From positions 1,116,001-1,180,000 of the forward strand of contig JBAOIG010000005.1 of the NCBI GenBank assembly GCA_037045155.1: DNA of 64,000 nt. The letters run 5' to 3'. Position numbers and translations under genes: made by a program. Source of the DNA: Thermomicrobiales bacterium (lineage in GTDB: Bacteria; Chloroflexota; Chloroflexia; Thermomicrobiales; CFX8). Shown here one piece after another: positions 61,305 to 64,000 of the stretch. The notes under the pieces are model-generated. The model was given only the letters and a program-made list of their open reading frames with translations. It did no database searches and had not been told where the DNA came from. The stretch's first letter is position 1. Each line of letters starts with the position of its first letter.

Positions 61305-62489
61305 TTACCGCGAGATGGTTTGCTGGGTGAGGTCGTAGTCGTGCTCGTCGCGCCAGAGGCGGCCTTCGGCGACGCGCGATGGGCGGAAGGGCGTCAGGTC
61401 GACGGTGCTGGCGGCGCCCTGGGTGATCAGCTCGCTGAGGCAGAGGCCGATCGCGGGGGCGGTCTTGAAGCAGGTGCCACTGTCGCCGGTCATCGTGTAG
61501 AGGCCGTCGAGCTGCTCTAGCCGGCCGATCAGGGGCCGGCCGTCCGGGCTCATCGAGAGCGCGCCGGCCCAGTTGCCCCGCATCGTGCTGTGCGCCATCG
61601 TCGGGAAGCGCCGAATCAGCTGGCCACGGGTGGCGTCGATCTGCCGCTGGGTGAGCGACTCGCTGATGTTGCCGAGGTCGATCGGATCCACCTGCGCCAC
61701 CTCTGCGCCGCCGAGCGTGCAGTTGCCGTCGGTCGGTCGCGCCCAGGTGCCGTTGATGTGGTCGATGTAGGTGATGTGGCTGGACGGGCGCTCGTATGCC
61801 CAGCGGAAGACGGCGACGCGGGCCGGGATCGGCCGCAGGCCGAGGTCGATGCCGAGCGGGTCGAACAGCTGGTTGGTCCACGCGCCGGCCGCGACGACGA
61901 CGATGGGCGCCTGGATCGTGCCGCGTGACGTCTCGACGCCCGTGACCCGGCCGGCCTCGCTGAGGATGCCGGTGACCGGCGTGTCCAGCTGGATCTCGAC
62001 GCCCAGCGCCTGCGCCGCGCGGGCGAACCCGTAGACGGTCGCGTTCGGGTCGGCGTAGCCAGAGCCCGGCTCCCAGGCGACGACATCGACGTCGTCGAGA
62101 TAGAGCGAGGGGTCGAGCTCGCGGGCGTCGGCAGCGCTGATGAGCCGGGTGTCGACGCCGGCCTCCTGCTGCATCGCCAGGTTGGCCTCCAGGTCGGCGC
62201 GCTGCTCGCGAGCGACGAAGACGAGTAGGCCGATCGGCCGGAACCCGCAATCTCCACCGATGAGATCGCTCCAGTTGCGGAAGTAGTCGAGGCTGACGCG
62301 AGCCAGGCGTGTCTCCGGCTCGTTGGTGTAGTGCATCCGCACCAGCGCGCCGCTCTTGCCGCTCGCGCCGGCCGCCAGATGGTCGCGCTCGACGACGACG
62401 ATCTTGCCGGCCCCCGCCTTCGCCAGGTGGTACGCCGTGCTCATCCCGTTCACCCCTGCGCCAACAACCACGATATCCGCTGTCTGCAT
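61305..62489 (-). CDS. FAD-dependent oxidoreductase (sarcosine oxidase/DAO family) between two palindromic elements
   Basis: A 394-residue flavoprotein: ADIVVVGAGVNGMSTAYHLA is the N-terminal FAD motif, followed by GASGKSGALVRMHY, VVVAAGAWTNQLFDPLG and the C-terminal SPDGRPLIGRLEQLDGLYTMTGDSGTCFKTAPAIG. It belongs to the monomeric sarcosine oxidase/glycine oxidase group; GTCFK near the C-terminus could be the covalent-flavin cysteine region, but this is uncertain. The ATG at 62489 has GGAGGGAGGCAGC upstream. Its direct flanks are the two ~200-bp repeats, so the gene forms a potentially excisable cassette. Confidence 0.9.
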   Translation of the reverse strand: MQTADIVVVGAGVNGMSTAYHLAKAGAGKIVVVERDHLAAGASGKSGALVRMHYTNEPETRLARVSLDYFRNWSDLIGGDCGFRPIGLLVFVAREQRADLEANLAMQQEAGVDTRLISAADARELDPSLYLDDVDVVAWEPGSGYADPNATVYGFARAAQALGVEIQLDTPVTGILSEAGRVTGVETSRGTIQAPIVVVAAGAWTNQLFDPLGIDLGLRPIPARVAVFRWAYERPSSHITYIDHINGTWARPTDGNCTLGGAEVAQVDPIDLGNISESLTQRQIDATRGQLIRRFPTMAHSTMRGNWAGALSMSPDGRPLIGRLEQLDGLYTMTGDSGTCFKTAPAIGLCLSELITQGAASTVDLTPFRPSRVAEGRLWRDEHDYDLTQQTISR

Positions 62490-62557
62490 GCTGCCTCCCT
62501 CCGGCTACGGCGCAGATGATAGCCGAACGGGGGGACGAGGGACGAGGAGCCAAGGTT

Positions 62558-62757
62558 CGTACGGACAGGACCCGGCCTGTCCACGCCGTGAGGCGTCACC
62601 CACCCGTTGATTGCCCACCATGCCAGGCAGGGATGTATCGTCCCGATTCCCGATTCCCGATCCGTAAGGGATTGGGAATTGGGAATGAGCGTGGGGCCAC
62701 GTCTGGCGTGTCTGTCGGCCGGCGTTGGGGGTGGCGCCTCACGGCGCGGACAGGCCT
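62558..62757. mobile_element. MITE-like palindromic element, copy 2 (about 200 bp)
   Basis: The first 145 nt differ from copy 1 at only two or three positions; the right part diverges after GTCTGG and lacks the last ~15 nt of the terminal inverted repeat. Same orientation as copy 1, 1.5 kb away. Confidence 0.75.
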
Positions 62758-62899
62758 ATCCCTCATCCCCCGTCCCCCATCCCTCATCCCCCCAATCCCC
62801 ATCCCTGACACCCAATGTCCCATTTTTCGGTCCAGATCCCGTTCGAATAGTAGGGGGGTATGCGCTCCCCATCCGGAATCCGGGCGTCGAACAGAAGGG
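62758..62899. other. Polypyrimidine (minus-strand G-rich) spacer
   Basis: 62757-62815 is a C-rich tract made of CCCATCC / CCTCATCCCCC units; on the minus strand it has at least six G-runs of three or more and could fold as a G-quadruplex. The rest holds CCCATTTTTCGG and the ribosome-binding region of the ATPase gene. Confidence 0.5.
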
Positions 62900-64000
62900 A
62901 TGGCTGACGTGACAAGCTGGGAACCGCCGCGTATGTCTGACGAGGACATCGAGTTTCTGGTCGGCTTCGATGATGACGGGCTGGCGCAGCCGACAGGGCC
63001 GGCCCCGTCGCCGCAACCACGAGCGCGTCGGCGCTCGGCGCGGATCGTGCCGCTGGATCTGCGGGCGATCGAGCCGGAGGCAGTGCGCTGGCTGTGGCCG
63101 GGCTGGCTGGCGCGTGGCAAGCTGCATATCCTCGGCGGTCATCCGGGCGATGGCAAGAGCACGCTGGCGATCGCTGTCGCCGCCAATCTCTCCACTGGCG
63201 GAAGCTGGCCGGATGGCGGCCGCGCCCCACTGGGCCGCGCGCTGATCATGCCGGCCGAAGATGGCATTGCCGACACCGTCATCCCCCGCCTGCGCGAGCA
63301 CCATGCCGACACGGCCCGTGTCGCGGTGGCGACGACGATGGACGACGCCGGCCGGGAGCGGCTGATCGACCTCACCCGCGACATCTCCGCGCTGGAGGAG
63401 GTGCTCGTCGCCAATCAGTACGACCTGCTCGTCATCGACCCGTTGACCGGCTATATGCCCGGCTCCGACCGCAACGCCGAGGGCGCCGTGCGCGACATCC
63501 TCACCCCGCTGGCGGCGATGGCTGACCGGACGGGGACGGCGCTGCTGGCAATCATGCACGTCGGCAAGCCCAGCGGGATCAGCCGCCGGCCGCTGCAGCA
63601 GCTCCTCGGCGCGACAGCCTTCGGCGCGGTCGCCCGGCTCGTCTGGATGACTGCGCCGGCCCCCGGCGAGACCGATGGCCCCGAACGCCGGGCGCTGGGC
63701 GTCGTCAAGAGCAACCTGGCCGAGCGCCCACGCGCGCTGGAGTGGAGCCGCGACCGCGACGCCGCCATCCAGTGGCACGGCGATGCCAGCGCGTCGATCG
63801 AAGCCCTCCTGCGTGAGAGTGGCGTCGAGGCGAAGCGCCTGCCCCGCGACGACGCCCGCGAGTTCCTGCTGGACCTGCTGGGAGATGGCGAGCCGCTACT
63901 GGCGACGGACATCCAGGAGGCGGCCAGAGTGGAGGGCATTGCCTGGCGCACCGTGCGTCGCGCCGCCGACGGCCTGCCGATCGCGAAGCGGAAGGTGACG
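62900..64000 (+). CDS. RecA/RepA-like AAA ATPase (truncated by the window end)
   Basis: The frame from ATG 62900 stays open to the last base (367 codons), so the gene continues beyond the window. It carries a P-loop LHILGGHPGDGKSTLAIAV near residue 75, a Walker B-like DLLVIDPLTGYM and a QQLLGATAFGAVARLVWM region, which is the AAA_25/RepA-like helicase-ATPase pattern found in plasmid and phage replication proteins and DnaB/RadA relatives. A C-terminal helix-turn-helix-like part begins AREFLLDLLGDGEPLLATDI. Starts at GTG 62909 or ATG 62933 are possible: AGAAGGG is too close to ATG 62900. It may belong to an integrated element extending to the right. Confidence 0.75.
   Translation, partial: MADVTSWEPPRMSDEDIEFLVGFDDDGLAQPTGPAPSPQPRARRRSARIVPLDLRAIEPEAVRWLWPGWLARGKLHILGGHPGDGKSTLAIAVAANLSTGGSWPDGGRAPLGRALIMPAEDGIADTVIPRLREHHADTARVAVATTMDDAGRERLIDLTRDISALEEVLVANQYDLLVIDPLTGYMPGSDRNAEGAVRDILTPLAAMADRTGTALLAIMHVGKPSGISRRPLQQLLGATAFGAVARLVWMTAPAPGETDGPERRALGVVKSNLAERPRALEWSRDRDAAIQWHGDASASIEALLRESGVEAKRLPRDDAREFLLDLLGDGEPLLATDIQEAARVEGIAWRTVRRAADGLPIAKRKVT

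Overview
The window is high-GC bacterial DNA (roughly 60-65 % by eye) with dense, mostly housekeeping genes, GTG/TTG starts, sigma70-like promoters and ATGA/GTGA overlaps. The gene set points to Chloroflexota, most likely class Thermomicrobia (Thermomicrobium/Sphaerobacter/Nitrolancea relatives). It includes F420-type luciferase-like and FbiB-like enzymes, RibXY with an FMN riboswitch, tandem surface modules of the FGYPLSE type, and a PimA-like transferase next to a CDP-alcohol phosphatidyltransferase. This assignment is inference; no rRNA or tRNA gene was seen.

Layout. 0-9 kb: TPR protein and PLP dehydratase, pyrF, PIG-L deacetylase, a selB gene interrupted by one in-frame TGA, a DUF3267 peptidase-like protein, and a DAHP synthase preceded by a leader peptide containing YWWFYFYF and a terminator (ribosome-mediated attenuation by all three aromatic amino acids). 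9-19.2 kb: a CoA transferase, then a Trp T-box and a complete trpEGDCFBA-aroH-aroF operon. The two DAHP synthases therefore have different regulatory devices. 19.2-22.5 kb: RNA methyltransferase, Maf, an F420-type oxidoreductase, and on the opposite strand a compact transcription unit with a near-consensus promoter, very strong Shine-Dalgarno, 15-codon ORF and shared terminator.

22.4-34.7 kb: insertion-sequence debris, an oligopeptide ABC transporter (two permeases and a lipoprotein), orphan ParA, guaB, a PIG-V-like mannosyltransferase, then a PimA-like glycosyltransferase, CDP-alcohol phosphatidyltransferase, ComEC-type metallo-beta-lactamase, DUF3006 and LysM lipoprotein. A 41-bp perfect copy of the IS end lies inverted at 34.6 kb. 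34.8-42.1 kb: one giant secreted protein (about 2400 aa) with cadherin/Ig-like repeats and a beta-helix. 42-47 kb: FAD oxidoreductase, a DUF2993-like protein, an FMN riboswitch with ribX-ribY, and an FbiB-type nitroreductase.

47-64 kb: secreted subtilase, MOSC protein, cupredoxin, PAP2 phosphatase, APC permease with a long 5' leader, ADP-forming acyl-CoA synthetase, a class-A beta-lactamase-like hydrolase, a phytase-like lipoprotein, SdpI-like protein, and an FAD oxidoreductase flanked by two near-identical ~200-bp palindromic elements. G-rich tracts cluster here, and an AAA/RecA-like ATPase runs off the right edge.

Most noteworthy: (1) the aromatic leader peptide in front of aroF, apparently translated from an almost leaderless mRNA; (2) selB carrying an in-frame UGA followed by a SECIS-like hairpin; (3) the orphan 15-codon transcription unit.
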